Shown piece after piece: positions 32,673-43,861 of a stretch of DNA of 64,000 bases. The DNA is from Niveispirillum sp943371025 (lineage in GTDB: Bacteria > Pseudomonadota > Alphaproteobacteria > Azospirillales > Azospirillaceae), in the NCBI GenBank assembly GCA_943371025.1, contig CALRTC020000012.1:93481-157480 (forward strand). Reading direction: 5' to 3'. The position numbers and the translations under genes are program-made. The notes under the pieces are model-generated. The model searched no databases, had not been told where the DNA came from, and saw only the letters and a list, made by a program, of their open reading frames with translations. How positions within the stretch are numbered: the stretch's first letter is position 1; each line of letters starts with the position of its first letter.

Positions 32673-33191
32673 ATGAAGCGACAGGCCCCAACACCCTTGG
32701 GCGCCAGGGGCGCGGAAGTGGCGGCCGAACTGGCCACCACCAGCATGGTCCTGGGCGAAACCTTGTGGGCAGCGCAGCAAACCATCTGGCTGCGCGCCAT
32801 GCGGCTGGCCGCCGCCGGCTATGATCCGGCGCGGCTCGACGATCCCGAATTCACCACCATGATCTGGGAAAAGCTGGACGCGGCGCTGGAGGCGCAGCGG
32901 GCGCTGGCGGCCGGCCTGTGGGCCGTGTCGGACGCCTGGCTGGAATGGCTGGCGCAGCAGGTGACAGCGCAGGCCCAGGCCAGCATGGCCCTGGTCACGC
33001 CGCCCGACCCCATCCGGTATGGCGGAGCGGCCAGCGATTTCGTGGAAACCAGCCTGAACGCGGCGGAAATCGCCTGCGGGCGCATGGCGCTGGAGGCCAG
33101 CCGGCTGGGTGGCAGGGGCCTGGCCCCCTATCACCGCGCCACAAACGAGAATGCCAGACGATTGCTGGGAGCGACAGCCGGCGAGGGATAA
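32673..33191 (+). CDS. Phasin-like protein
   Basis: This 172-residue protein is predicted to be almost all amphipathic helix, rich in Ala, Leu and Trp (LWAAQQTIWLRAMRLAA, AAGLWAVSDAWLEWLAQQ), without signal peptide. The repeated helical heptads resemble phasins, which coat polyhydroxyalkanoate granules, but I see no decisive motif. The call is strengthened by two PhaR-type palindromes upstream. It lies just before glnD on the same strand. Confidence 0.58.
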   Translation: MKRQAPTPLGARGAEVAAELATTSMVLGETLWAAQQTIWLRAMRLAAAGYDPARLDDPEFTTMIWEKLDAALEAQRALAAGLWAVSDAWLEWLAQQVTAQAQASMALVTPPDPIRYGGAASDFVETSLNAAEIACGRMALEASRLGGRGLAPYHRATNENARRLLGATAGEG

Positions 33192-33229
33192 GCGCCGAAC
33201 CTCACAAAAACAATAGAGGGAGGGGGGCA

Positions 33230-36175
33230 ATGGGGTTTCTGCCATACGGAAGGGCCACGCCTATCCGCATGTTTCGTGGCATAATGTCGCGAAGGGTCAG
33301 TCCCGGAAGCAGCACGATGCCAGATACCATTCCCACCATTACCCCCGCCGCCACCAACGCCAGCAGCAGCCATCGTGGCGATGGCGCGACGCGCGCACCC
33401 TCCACCCCCAGCCGCGCCAGTATCGGCAAGCAGCTGACGGCCCTGGCGGAGAATCATGAAGGCAGCATCGACGGACTGCGGTCGCCGGTCCTGGCCCTGC
33501 TGAAGGATGTGCTGACGGAGGGGCGGGCCGCCATCCGTACCCGCTTCGAGTCGTCGCACCGCGGCGACGATTGTGTACATCAGACCGCCAGGATGACGGA
33601 TGCCATCGTCCAGGCGCTGGCCGATTTCACCCTGGACCATGTCTATCCCACGGCCGAACTGACCAAGGGCGAACGTCTGGCCATCGTCGCCATCGGCGGC
33701 TATGGACGGGGCGAGATGGCGCCCGGATCGGACGTCGATCTGCTGTTCCTGCTGCCCTACAAGCGCACGCCACGCGTGGAACAGGTGGTGGAATATCTGC
33801 TCTATCTTTTGTGGGATCTGGGTTGGAAGGTTGGCCATGCCGTGCGTTCGGTCGACGAATGCATCCGCCTGTCACTGACCGACATGACCATCCGCACCAG
33901 CCTGCTGGAGGCGCGCTTCCTGTGGGGCGAAAACGCCCTGTTCAACGAGATGCGCAAGCGCTTCGCCAAGGAAGTGGTGGGGGCTGCCGGCGGCGTCACC
34001 GCCTTTATCGAAGCCAAGATGGGCGAGCGCAACGAGCGGCACCGCAAGGTCGGTGACAGCCGCTATATGCTGGAACCCAACATCAAGGAAGGCAAGGGCG
34101 GGCTGCGCGACCTTCAGACCCTGTTCTGGATCGCCAAATACGCCTATCAGGTGGATGAGGTGGAAGGGCTGGTCGCCAAGGGCGTGCTGATGCCCGAAGA
34201 GGCGGTGCGCTTCGCCAAGGCCGAAAGCTTCCTGTGGGCCGCGCGCTGCCAGTTGCATTACCTGACGGGCCGGCAGGAAGATCGCCTGACCTTCGACGTG
34301 CAGGCCGAAATGGCCCGCCGTCTGGGCTATACCGAGCATGCGGGCAAGAATGCCGTCGAACGCTTCATGAAGCATTACTTCATGGTGGCGAAAGATGTCG
34401 GCGACCTGACCCGCATCTTCTGCGCGGCCCTGGAGCAGGAGAGCAAGCGCGCACCCCGATTCGCCTTCCTGCGCCGCCGCTTTGCACGCGGCGCGGATTT
34501 CTATGGCTTCACCCTGGATGCGGGCCGCCTGAATGTCAGGTCGGACCGGCATTTCAAGGATCATCCCGTCGACATGATCCGCCTGTTCCATGTGGCGCAG
34601 GAAAATGACCTGGACATCCATCCCAATGCGCTGCGCGCCATCACCCGCGCGCTGTCCAGCATCGGTCCGAAACTGCGCGACGATGCCGACGCCAACCGTC
34701 TGTTTCTGGATATCCTGTCATCGAAGAAGGATCCGGAAATAGCATTGCGCCGCATGAACGAGGCCGGCGTGCTGGGCCGGTTCGTGCCGGATTTCGGCCG
34801 CATCGTCGGCATGATGCAGTTCGACATGTATCACCACTTCACCGTGGACGAGCATACGCTGTTCGCCGTCGGCATCCTGCATCAGGTGGAGGCCGGCCGG
34901 CTGAAGGACGAGGTGCCGCTGGCGTCGGAGGTGATCCACACCGTCAATTCGCGTCGGGCCCTCTATGTCGCCATGCTCTGCCACGATATCGCCAAAGGCC
35001 GGGGCGGCGACCATTCCATCCTGGGCGCCAAGGTCGCGGAAAAGCTGTGCCCCCGGCTGGGCATGAGCGAGGAGGAGACAGAGACCGTGGTCTGGCTGGT
35101 GCGCTGGCATCTGGCCATGTCCGACACGGCCTTCAAGCGCGATCTGGATGATGAGGGCACGATTACCAAGTTCGTCGATCTGGTGCAGTCGCCCGAACGC
35201 CTGAAGCTTCTGCTCTGCCTGACCGTGGCCGATATCCGCGCCGTCGGTCCCGGCCGCTGGAACGGCTGGAAGGCGACGCTGCTACGTCAGCTTTATCGCC
35301 GCTGCGAAGAGCGGATGTCCGGCACCGTTGGCACTGAAGGACGCGATTCGCGCGTCATCGCGGCCCAGGCGGCCCTGCGCGACCTGTTGACCGACTGGCC
35401 GGTGGCCGATGTGGATGCCCATCTGGCCCGCGCTTATCCCGCCTATTGGCTGGGTTTCAACCCGCAGACCCTGGCCCACCATGCCCGGCTGATCCGGGAG
35501 GCGGAGCGGACCAGGGCGCCGCTGACGCTGGATACCCGGGTCGATCGCGGCCGCACCATCACCGAGGTCACGGTTTACACCGCCGACCATCCGGGCCTGT
35601 TCTCCCGTCTGGCCGGGGCCTTGGCACTGGCCGGGGCCGACATCGTGGACGCCCGCATCTTCACTATGACCAACGGCATGGCGTTGGACGTGTTCACGGT
35701 GCAGGCCGCCGGTGGCGGGTCCTTCGACAGCGGGGACAAGCTGGCGCGGCTATCGGTGATGGTGGACAAGGTGCTGGCCGGCGAATTGCGCCTGGCCGAC
35801 GAACTGGCCCGCCGTCGCCCGCCGCAGACGGCGCGTGCCCGTGCCTTCAAGATCGCCCCCCGCGTGCTGGTCGACAATACCTTTGCCGGCAACCACACCG
35901 TGATCGAAGTGAATGGTCGCGACCGTCCTGGCCTGCTCTATCTGCTGACCCGCACCCTGACCCAGGCCAACCTGCAGATCGCGTCGGCCAAGATTTCCAC
36001 TTACGGCAATGTCGCCATCGACGTGTTCTATGTGAAGGACGTGTTCGGCCTGAAGATCACGCACGAGCGCAAGCTGGCCGAAATCCGCAGCGCCCTGCTG
36101 AACGCGCTGGCCGAACCGGAGGGGGAGCCGGAACCGGTGAAGGCCCCGGCCAAGCCGAAGAAGAAGGCGGCGTAG
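33230..36175 (+). CDS. glnD: Bifunctional uridylyltransferase/uridylyl-removing enzyme GlnD
   Basis: GlnD senses glutamine and uridylylates or deuridylylates PII proteins, the top of the nitrogen cascade. From the ATG at 33230 it has 981 residues. Domains in order: nucleotidyltransferase with GGYGRGEMAPGSDVDLLFLL (about 155-175), the GlnD uridylyltransferase helical domain, an HD domain with MLCHDIAKGRGGDHS (about 582), and two ACT domains (ITEVTVYTADHPGLFSRLAG at about 778 and VIEVNGRDRPGLLYLLTRTL at about 890), then a Lys/Pro tail. The 33230 start has a strong GAGGGAGGGG; a second ATG at 33317 with a weaker site would give 952 residues. Confidence 0.96.
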   Translation: MGFLPYGRATPIRMFRGIMSRRVSPGSSTMPDTIPTITPAATNASSSHRGDGATRAPSTPSRASIGKQLTALAENHEGSIDGLRSPVLALLKDVLTEGRAAIRTRFESSHRGDDCVHQTARMTDAIVQALADFTLDHVYPTAELTKGERLAIVAIGGYGRGEMAPGSDVDLLFLLPYKRTPRVEQVVEYLLYLLWDLGWKVGHAVRSVDECIRLSLTDMTIRTSLLEARFLWGENALFNEMRKRFAKEVVGAAGGVTAFIEAKMGERNERHRKVGDSRYMLEPNIKEGKGGLRDLQTLFWIAKYAYQVDEVEGLVAKGVLMPEEAVRFAKAESFLWAARCQLHYLTGRQEDRLTFDVQAEMARRLGYTEHAGKNAVERFMKHYFMVAKDVGDLTRIFCAALEQESKRAPRFAFLRRRFARGADFYGFTLDAGRLNVRSDRHFKDHPVDMIRLFHVAQENDLDIHPNALRAITRALSSIGPKLRDDADANRLFLDILSSKKDPEIALRRMNEAGVLGRFVPDFGRIVGMMQFDMYHHFTVDEHTLFAVGILHQVEAGRLKDEVPLASEVIHTVNSRRALYVAMLCHDIAKGRGGDHSILGAKVAEKLCPRLGMSEEETETVVWLVRWHLAMSDTAFKRDLDDEGTITKFVDLVQSPERLKLLLCLTVADIRAVGPGRWNGWKATLLRQLYRRCEERMSGTVGTEGRDSRVIAAQAALRDLLTDWPVADVDAHLARAYPAYWLGFNPQTLAHHARLIREAERTRAPLTLDTRVDRGRTITEVTVYTADHPGLFSRLAGALALAGADIVDARIFTMTNGMALDVFTVQAAGGGSFDSGDKLARLSVMVDKVLAGELRLADELARRRPPQTARARAFKIAPRVLVDNTFAGNHTVIEVNGRDRPGLLYLLTRTLTQANLQIASAKISTYGNVAIDVFYVKDVFGLKITHERKLAEIRSALLNALAEPEGEPEPVKAPAKPKKKAA

Positions 36176-36243
36176 GGACGGCGTGGGTTGAGCCGAAGGG
36201 CGTTTCGGGCACCAAGGTGAAATCTCGGCCGACCTTAAAAGCA

Positions 36244-36282
36244 AACCGCCCCTTCCAGCATCAGGCCGGAAGGGGCGGTTTT
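36244..36282 (+). terminator. Bidirectional terminator between glnD and bactofilin gene
   Basis: AACCGCCCCTTCC (36244-36256) pairs perfectly with GGAAGGGGCGGTT (36268-36280), followed by TTTT on the plus strand. On the minus strand the hairpin is followed by TGCTTTT, so it can end both convergent transcripts. Confidence 0.9.
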
Positions 36283-36309
36283 AATCAGGAATGGAAATGG
36301 GGGGGCCGA

Positions 36310-36729
36310 TCAGCCCGCCGCCTTGCCGCTCTGCAGGGTGCCGGTGACGCTGCCGCCTTCAGAGATATTGATGCGGCCGTAGCGGATGGTGCCATCCACA
36401 TGACCCGTCTCCCCCACGGCCAGGATGCCCGACACCTCGATCGTGCCGGTGGCGCGCCCGTTGACACGCATCTGCTCGACATTGGCCACACCTTCGAAAT
36501 GGCCGCCTTCGGCAATTTCCAGGATCTTGATGTCGCTCAGCGTCACATCAACCAGACGGCCGGCAACATGCAGCGTATGGCAATGGGAAATCTTCGCCCC
36601 TTCGATCCGGGCTTCGGACGCGATGGAGGTGATGCCGCCGGTCAGGGGACCCGTTTCGGCAGACGCCTCCGCAACACCGCTTAGGCCGGGACGCTGGAAG
36701 CTGCGCGGGTCCAGGATATCGTTGGGCAT
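36310..36729 (-). CDS. Bactofilin family cytoskeletal protein
   Basis: This 139-residue protein has the bactofilin core, a right-handed beta-helix made of short repeated strands: ITSIASEARIEGAKISHCHT, VAGRLVDVTLSDIKILEIAEGGHFEGVANVEQMRVNGRATG, and ILAVGETGHVDGTIRYGRINISEGGSVTG. The termini are disordered, as usual. Bactofilins form nucleotide-free filaments at the membrane and place cell-wall or stalk enzymes. No M23 peptidase partner is adjacent. Confidence 0.9.
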   Translation of the reverse strand: MPNDILDPRSFQRPGLSGVAEASAETGPLTGGITSIASEARIEGAKISHCHTLHVAGRLVDVTLSDIKILEIAEGGHFEGVANVEQMRVNGRATGTIEVSGILAVGETGHVDGTIRYGRINISEGGSVTGTLQSGKAAG

Positions 36730-36984
36730 CGGTCAAGCACTCTCCGCCAGGGGCCGTCCGCGTGGGGTCGGCAGAATGCGACCGGCCAGGGCGGCCGGCC
36801 CGTTGTTTGCAATCCATTCATAAGCTGAAAGGGTTAAAACCGCAACGCTTCTTGCCCACGACACAAGAGGGATGCATGGGGGTACGTTGACAGGGGGGGC
36901 CGTCGGCCCAATAGTCGCCGGTTCCGGCGTGTGGGCATGGGGTTCATGCGCGCGGAAACCATATGGCTCCATGGAGTTGCAGCC

Positions 36985-38157
36985 GTGATCCCTGTCGTGA
37001 TGCCCACCTATTCCCGCATCGACATCGTGTTCGAGCGGGGCGAAGGCGCCTATATCTGGGACACGACAGGCCGACGATTCCTGGATTTCACCGCCGGCAT
37101 CGCGGTGAACGCCCTTGGTCACGCACACCCCTATCTGGTGGAGAAGCTGACCGAGCAGGCGGGCAAGCTGTGGCACACGTCCAACCTGTACCGGGTGGCC
37201 GGGCAGGAGAAGCTGGCCAAGCGGCTGTGCGATCTGACCTTTGCCGACACCATGTTCTTCACCAATTCCGGGGTGGAGGCGTTTGAGTGCGCGGTGAAGA
37301 CCGTGCGCAAGTATCAGCATGACAGCGGCCATCCGGAAAAGACCCGCTTCATCGTCGTGGGCGGCGCCTTCCATGGCCGTTCCACCACGGCCATCGCTGC
37401 CGCCAAGTCGGAAAAGATGGTGGGCGGCTTCGGTCCCCTGCTGGACAGCTTCGATCAGGTGCCGTTCGGCAACATGAACGAGCTGCGCGCCGCCATCACG
37501 CCGGAAACGGCCGGCATCATTGTCGAGCCGATCCTGGGCGAAGGCGGTATCCAGGTCGGCAGTGCTGACTATCTGAAGGCCCTGCGCGCCACGGCCGACG
37601 AATTCGGCCTGCTGCTGGTGTTTGACGAGATCCAGACGGGTGTCGCCCGTACCGGCAAGATGTTCGCCTATGAATGGGCGGGCGTGGAGCCGGACGTGAT
37701 GTGCATCGCCAAGGGCATTGGCGGCGGCTTCCCCGTCGGCGCCTGCCTGGCGTCGGAAAAGGCGGCGCTGGGTATGGTGCCCGGCACCCATGGCAGCACC
37801 TTTGGCGGCAACCCGCTGGGCATGGCCGTGGCCAATGCCGTGCTGGATGTCGTCACCGCGCCGGGCTTCCTGGAGCATGTGAACGAGACGGGCGAGAAGC
37901 TGCAGGCGGCCCTGGCCGATCTGGTCGCCCGATACCCGACCGTGCTGGCGGAAGTGCGCGGCAAGGGCCTGATGTTGGGCCTGAAATGCACCAAGCCCAA
38001 TGGCGAGGTGGCGACGCGGCTGCGGGAGAACGGGCTGCTGGTTGTGCCGGCGGCCGACAATGTCATCCGCATCCTGCCGCCGCTGACCATCGGTGATACG
38101 GAAATCGCCGAAGCCGCCGCCATCATCGACAAGACCTGCCAGGAGCTGGCGCAATGA
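36985..38157 (+). CDS. argD: Acetylornithine/N-succinyldiaminopimelate aminotransferase
   Basis: ArgD is a PLP enzyme of arginine synthesis that makes N-acetylornithine. From a GTG at 36985, preceded by GGAG, it has 390 residues, the usual length; an ATG at 37000 and longer upstream options are possible. Family blocks are FLDFTAGIAVNALGHAHP, NSGVEAFECAVKTVRKYQ, FHGRSTTAIAAA, LLVFDEIQTGVARTG, the PLP lysine in CIAKGIGGGFPVGA, and GSTFGGNPLGMAVA. Its stop overlaps the argF start (ATGA). Confidence 0.96.
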   Translation: MIPVVMPTYSRIDIVFERGEGAYIWDTTGRRFLDFTAGIAVNALGHAHPYLVEKLTEQAGKLWHTSNLYRVAGQEKLAKRLCDLTFADTMFFTNSGVEAFECAVKTVRKYQHDSGHPEKTRFIVVGGAFHGRSTTAIAAAKSEKMVGGFGPLLDSFDQVPFGNMNELRAAITPETAGIIVEPILGEGGIQVGSADYLKALRATADEFGLLLVFDEIQTGVARTGKMFAYEWAGVEPDVMCIAKGIGGGFPVGACLASEKAALGMVPGTHGSTFGGNPLGMAVANAVLDVVTAPGFLEHVNETGEKLQAALADLVARYPTVLAEVRGKGLMLGLKCTKPNGEVATRLRENGLLVVPAADNVIRILPPLTIGDTEIAEAAAIIDKTCQELAQ

Positions 38158-39068
38158 CCAAGACCACGACCCCCCGCCATTTCCTGGACATCCACAATCA
38201 CAGCATCGACGAACTGCGCGACATGCTGGACCGGGCCGCCTTCATGAAGCGCGGCCAGGGTGCGGAAAAGCCGCTGCTGGGCAAGACGCTGGCGCTGATC
38301 TTCGAAAAGCCCAGCACCCGCACGCGCGTGTCGTTCGAAGTGGGCATGCGCCAGCTGGGCGGCGAAGTGATCTGCCTGACCGGCAAGGAAATCCAGCTGG
38401 GCCATGGCGAGACCATCGGCGACACGGCGCGCGTGCTGTCGCGCTATGTCGACATCATCATGCTGCGCACCGACCATGAGGCGAAGCTGCAGGAGATGGC
38501 GGAGGCGGCCACCGTCCCCGTCATCAACGGCCTGACCGACAGTTCCCACCCGGTCCAGATCATGGCCGACATCCAGACCTATGAGGAACGCAAGGGCCCC
38601 ATCAAGGATGCAGTCTTCTGCTGGACGGGCGATGCCAACAATGTCTGCGAAAGCCTGATCCACGCCTCGGTTCTGTTCGATTTCGAACTGCGCATCGCCT
38701 GTCCGCCGGAACTGTCGCCGACGCACCAGACACTGGAATGGATCAAGGCCCATAATGGCCGCGTCACCGTCCACCGTGATGTGGAGACGGCGGCGGAAGG
38801 TGCGGATGCCATCGTCACCGACACCTGGGTGTCGATGCACAACAAGGATGCGCATCGCCGTCACAATCTGCTGAAGTCCTATCAGGTAAACGATCGCATC
38901 ATGGGTCTGGCGAAAAAAGACGCCATATTCATGCATTGCCTGCCCGCCCACCGCGAGGAGGAGGTGACGTCCAGCGTCATCGACGGTCCGCAGTCGGCGG
39001 TGTGGGATGAGGCGGAGAACCGCATGCACGCCCAGAAGGGCATTCTGACCTGGTGCCTGAACCGATGA
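38154..39068 (+). CDS. argF: Ornithine carbamoyltransferase
   Basis: ArgF joins carbamoyl phosphate and ornithine to citrulline. The 304-residue protein has the carbamoyl-phosphate motif FEKPSTRTRVSFEVGMRQLG, DIIMLRTD, NGLTDSSHPVQIMAD, and the catalytic MHCLPAHREEEVTSSV. It overlaps argD and hslO by four bases on each side, forming one translation-coupled unit. Anabolic rather than catabolic role is indicated by argD. Confidence 0.98.
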   Translation: MTKTTTPRHFLDIHNHSIDELRDMLDRAAFMKRGQGAEKPLLGKTLALIFEKPSTRTRVSFEVGMRQLGGEVICLTGKEIQLGHGETIGDTARVLSRYVDIIMLRTDHEAKLQEMAEAATVPVINGLTDSSHPVQIMADIQTYEERKGPIKDAVFCWTGDANNVCESLIHASVLFDFELRIACPPELSPTHQTLEWIKAHNGRVTVHRDVETAAEGADAIVTDTWVSMHNKDAHRRHNLLKSYQVNDRIMGLAKKDAIFMHCLPAHREEEVTSSVIDGPQSAVWDEAENRMHAQKGILTWCLNR

Positions 39069-40036
39069 ATTCCGACTTCCCCGTGGCGGGCCAGCCCCGC
39101 CACGACACCAATGAAGTGATCGCCGAATTCGATATCTGCCAGCCGTTCCAGCTGGACAGCAGCTCTTTTCGCGGGCGGCTGATCCGGCTGGGACCGGCGC
39201 TGGACGAGATTCTGACGCGGCACAATTACCCGGACGAGCTGGCGCCGCTGCTGGCCGACACGATCCTGCTGGCGGCGACGCTGGCCTCGTCCCTGAAATA
39301 TGACGGCATCTTCACCCTTCAGACCAAGGGTGACGGCCCCGTCGCCTATACGGTCGCCGACATCACCTCCGTCGGGGATCTGCGCGGCTATGCGCGGGTG
39401 GATCTAGAAAGACTGGCCGAACAGCGTGGGCATAAGGGCTTCAAGGCCGATCTGGGCTCTCTGCTGGGGTCCGGCTATGTCGCCTTCACGGTCGACCAGG
39501 GTGAACATACCGAGCGTTACCAGGGCATCGTGGAACTGCGTGGCGCCACGCTGGCCGAGGCCGTGCGCCATTATTTCAAGCAGAGCGAACAGCTGGCCGC
39601 GTCCATCAAGAGCTTCGTGGCCAAGGACGCAGACGGCAAATGGGTTGGCGGCGCCATCATGCTGCAGGCCCTGCCGCCGGAGGATGCCGGCACCTTCGCC
39701 GACCACCAGCCCGGTGTGCGGGAAGAAGACTGGCATCGTGCCGGCCTGCTGCTGGAAACAGTGACGGCGCATGAACTGCTGGACAAGGACCTGTCCGCGA
39801 ACGAGCTGATCTACCGCCTGTTCCACGAAGAAGGGCCGCGCATCTTCGAACGCCGCGAATTGCGGCCGGGCTGCCGCTGCTCGCGCGAGCGGGTGACGGA
39901 CGTGCTGCGCAGCCTGGACCGGAGCGAGCTGGAAGAATTGCGCGTCGACGGCGTCGTGGCCGTGACCTGCGAGTTCTGCAACGCGACCTACAATTTCAAC
40001 GACCAGGACCTGGACAAGGTCTACGCCGCGTTCTGA
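39065..40036 (+). CDS. hslO: Redox-regulated chaperone Hsp33
   Basis: Hsp33 is a cytosolic holdase activated when oxidation releases zinc from four C-terminal cysteines. This 323-residue protein has those cysteines as CRCSRERV and CEFC (about residues 275-310) and the central YVAFTVDQGEHTERYQGIVEL block. The argD-argF-hslO order is common in alphaproteobacteria. A hairpin follows the stop. Confidence 0.96.
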   Translation: MNSDFPVAGQPRHDTNEVIAEFDICQPFQLDSSSFRGRLIRLGPALDEILTRHNYPDELAPLLADTILLAATLASSLKYDGIFTLQTKGDGPVAYTVADITSVGDLRGYARVDLERLAEQRGHKGFKADLGSLLGSGYVAFTVDQGEHTERYQGIVELRGATLAEAVRHYFKQSEQLAASIKSFVAKDADGKWVGGAIMLQALPPEDAGTFADHQPGVREEDWHRAGLLLETVTAHELLDKDLSANELIYRLFHEEGPRIFERRELRPGCRCSRERVTDVLRSLDRSELEELRVDGVVAVTCEFCNATYNFNDQDLDKVYAAF

Positions 40037-40066
40037 TACCAAGGGTCTGATTTATGACCATTGGTA
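40037..40066 (+). terminator. Hairpin after hslO
   Basis: TACCAAGGGTC pairs with GACCATTGGTA (one mismatch) around an eight-base loop, one base after the hslO stop codon. There is no T-run, so its strength as a terminator is uncertain. Confidence 0.45.
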
Positions 40067-40117
40067 CGGCGGCGCCCGGCGTTGGGGCGCATGTACCCGG
40101 CCGGAAGGGACGCGCCG

Positions 40118-40924
40118 TCAGGGCGCGATCCCTGCCACCGGACGCAGGGCCGCCCCTTCGGGCAGGTCGATCCGGAACCGTTCCGCCAGCAGGGTGCGGA
40201 ATGCCCGCTCGTCCGTGATTTCCCGCTCCTCCACCAGGTGCCCCCCGACTCGGAGCCGGTATTGACCGTTCAGCAGCGTGTGCCGTTCGGTCAGGGTGCT
40301 GCGCGCCGCCACGCGGTTCTGCACGAACCGTGAGGCCGGGTGGGTGGACGTGAAATGGTTGCCGAAGACCAGATCAAGATCGGTCACCGGATCATCGCTG
40401 AACCAGTAAAGACCGAACCAGCCGCCATCGCGCCAGACCTCCACTTCCCAGCCGGGGGCCCAGTCGGACGGGCGGATACGCCAGCGGTCACCGGCACTGT
40501 CATATTCCCCCGCACGCAGGGGCAGCGGCTCCACCAGGCAGGCACCGCCAAATCCGACATCCGCGATATAAGGGACGTCATCCAGGGTGACGATCTGCAT
40601 CAGGTGGCTGCGGCCCCCCGGCTCTCCGCCCATGCGGACGCGCGCCATGGTGCGGCGGACACTGAAGCCGATGGCGGCGAGCGCCGCCTGGAACAAGCTG
40701 TTCTGTTCGAAGCAATAACCGCCACGGCGGCGTTCCACCAGCTTGTCCCGGATGGCATCAGCCTCCAGCCGGATGGGAAGCCCCATCTGGATATCCAGGT
40801 TTTCAAACGGAATCACCCCGACATGGGCGATGTGCAATGCCGTCAGGGTGGACAGATCGGGCTGTGTCGGCCCGCCATGCCCGATGCGGGCCAGATAGCG
40901 GGCAAGGTCGAATTCGGCGTTCAT
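40118..40924 (-). CDS. nat: Arylamine N-acetyltransferase
   Basis: NAT transfers acetyl from acetyl-CoA to arylamines and hydrazines through a Cys-His-Asp triad. This 268-residue protein shows all three: Cys in RRRGGYCFEQNSLFQ near residue 72, His in GRSHLMQIV and Asp in YIADVGFGG. The N-terminal HVGVIPFENLDIQMG block is also conserved. It is convergent with hslO. The natural substrate is unknown. Confidence 0.95.
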   Translation of the reverse strand: MNAEFDLARYLARIGHGGPTQPDLSTLTALHIAHVGVIPFENLDIQMGLPIRLEADAIRDKLVERRRGGYCFEQNSLFQAALAAIGFSVRRTMARVRMGGEPGGRSHLMQIVTLDDVPYIADVGFGGACLVEPLPLRAGEYDSAGDRWRIRPSDWAPGWEVEVWRDGGWFGLYWFSDDPVTDLDLVFGNHFTSTHPASRFVQNRVAARSTLTERHTLLNGQYRLRVGGHLVEEREITDERAFRTLLAERFRIDLPEGAALRPVAGIAP

Positions 40925-41044
40925 GGTCTGGGCCCTGCCGGGTGGGAACGTCCCTTCCCATAGCGATACCGGCCGGCACCGACCAGCGCCGAAACGTCAT
41001 CATGACAAGGTACCGCCCGGCCGCCACTCCCCCCCCCGACGGGA

Positions 41045-41302
41045 TCAGCAGGAACCGACGACGCGGCGGCTGGCCAGATCCACGACGCGGCGCTTGTCCG
41101 AAGCAGCCCGGCGCGTGCGCGCCGCATCGTCGGCCGCCAGGACCGCCAGCGACAAAAATTCCGCCAGATCGTTCATCCGGCTGCGCTGCGCGTCCTTCAC
41201 CAGGCTTTCCAGGCACCGGCGGATGGCGACCGCCACCTCCGGCCCATCCTCGTCACCCACACAAAGACCCGGCCGGTTCTGCTCGTCTGTTATGAAGCTC
41301 AT
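41045..41302 (-). CDS. Small helical protein, function unknown
   Basis: This 85-residue protein begins MSFITDEQNRPGLCVGDEDG and is followed by a helical, basic C-terminal half (DDAARTRRAASDKRRVVDLASRRVVGSC) with three cysteines in all. There is no signal peptide or membrane segment. Codon use fits the genome. It is preceded by an unusually AT-rich spacer. I do not recognise the family. Confidence 0.6.
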   Translation of the reverse strand: MSFITDEQNRPGLCVGDEDGPEVAVAIRRCLESLVKDAQRSRMNDLAEFLSLAVLAADDAARTRRAASDKRRVVDLASRRVVGSC

Positions 41303-41530
41303 CTGATCTTGGCCCCCGTATCAAATGCCCATAGAGGGTGAGATGCTGTTTCTTCAGAGAGACTATACGATTTTCTTTTGGATTGGGAGATGTAAACGTA
41401 TTAATGTTTTCTGTTAACAAGTATACATACCGTATTAACTTATTTACCCAAGCAAAAATAGTCAATTTTCAGCACAACACAACCTTTCGCATTGGTTTTT
41501 TGTTCAGTCATACTGGGATTACTGACGAGA
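41303..41530. other. AT-rich intergenic segment
   Basis: Within the 536-bp gene-free stretch 41303-41838, the part at about 41340-41515 is strikingly AT-rich (tattaatgttttctgttaac, tattaacttatttacc), unlike anything else in the window. It contains partial repeats of gtattaa and no credible gene. It may hold promoters for the 85-residue protein and dnaK, or a silencer-bound or transferred piece of DNA. Confidence 0.6.
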
Positions 41531-41540
41531 GGCCGGGCGC

Positions 41541-41566
41541 CTTGAAATCGAATACAAGACCATTCA
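41541..41566 (+). promoter_or_regulatory. Candidate heat-shock (sigma-32) promoter for dnaK
   Basis: CTTGAA (41541-41546), a 13-base spacer and CCATTCA (41560-41566) resemble the RpoH consensus CTTGAA..CCCCAT. It lies about 270 bp before dnaK, implying a long leader. CIRCE elements are not seen. Confidence 0.4.
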
Positions 41567-41696
41567 GGTGCCCCGCGAAGGTCGCCGACGGCGGCTGTTC
41601 GCCACGGGTAAAGCAGCCTTGCTGAAAACTGTGAACGGCAGATGAAGGCAGGACAGTTGCGGACGGGCGCGGGCCTGCCTATATCTGCTTTGCGTC

Positions 41697-41718
41697 GGCG
41701 GGGAAGGTCTTCCCCGCC
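41697..41718 (+). other. Hairpin in the dnaK leader
   Basis: GGCGGGGAAG and CTTCCCCGCC (10-bp perfect inverted repeat) are separated by two bases, about 120 bp upstream of the dnaK start. It could be an attenuator or a structure in a long mRNA leader; no T-tract follows. Confidence 0.4.
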
Positions 41719-41838
41719 AGCTTGGATGCAGGTCCGGCCGGACCTGTCTCGTCCCGGCAGTCAGAACCAATGGGGACCATATCGCGGTGCCGGAGGGCAT
41801 TTGGGCCGCGGGCGGTCTGCCGAACAAGAGAGGTCGTC

Positions 41839-43761
<1,923 letters not shown>

Positions 43762-43781
43762 CCTCGATTGGGCTGGTGTTC

Positions 43782-43861
43782 GTCGGGGTTCGCGAACGCT
43801 CACCCCGACCTACGGGTGGTGACCCTTTCGTAGGTCGTGGGTGAGCATCGCGAACCCCGAC
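43782..43861. repeat. Long palindromic repeat between dnaK and dnaJ (family C)
   Basis: Two arms of about 33 bp, gtcggggttcgcg...cgacctacg and cgtaggtcg...cgcgaaccccgac, pair with few mismatches around a 14-base centre. The sequence type resembles REP elements with GTCGGGGTTCGC ends seen in many proteobacteria. Only one copy lies in this window. Confidence 0.75.

Noticed and set aside
41253..41465. 70-codon minus-strand frame in the AT-rich spacer
   Set aside because: It overlaps the 85-residue gene in another frame, has no ribosome-binding site, and changes composition halfway, so it is not credible.
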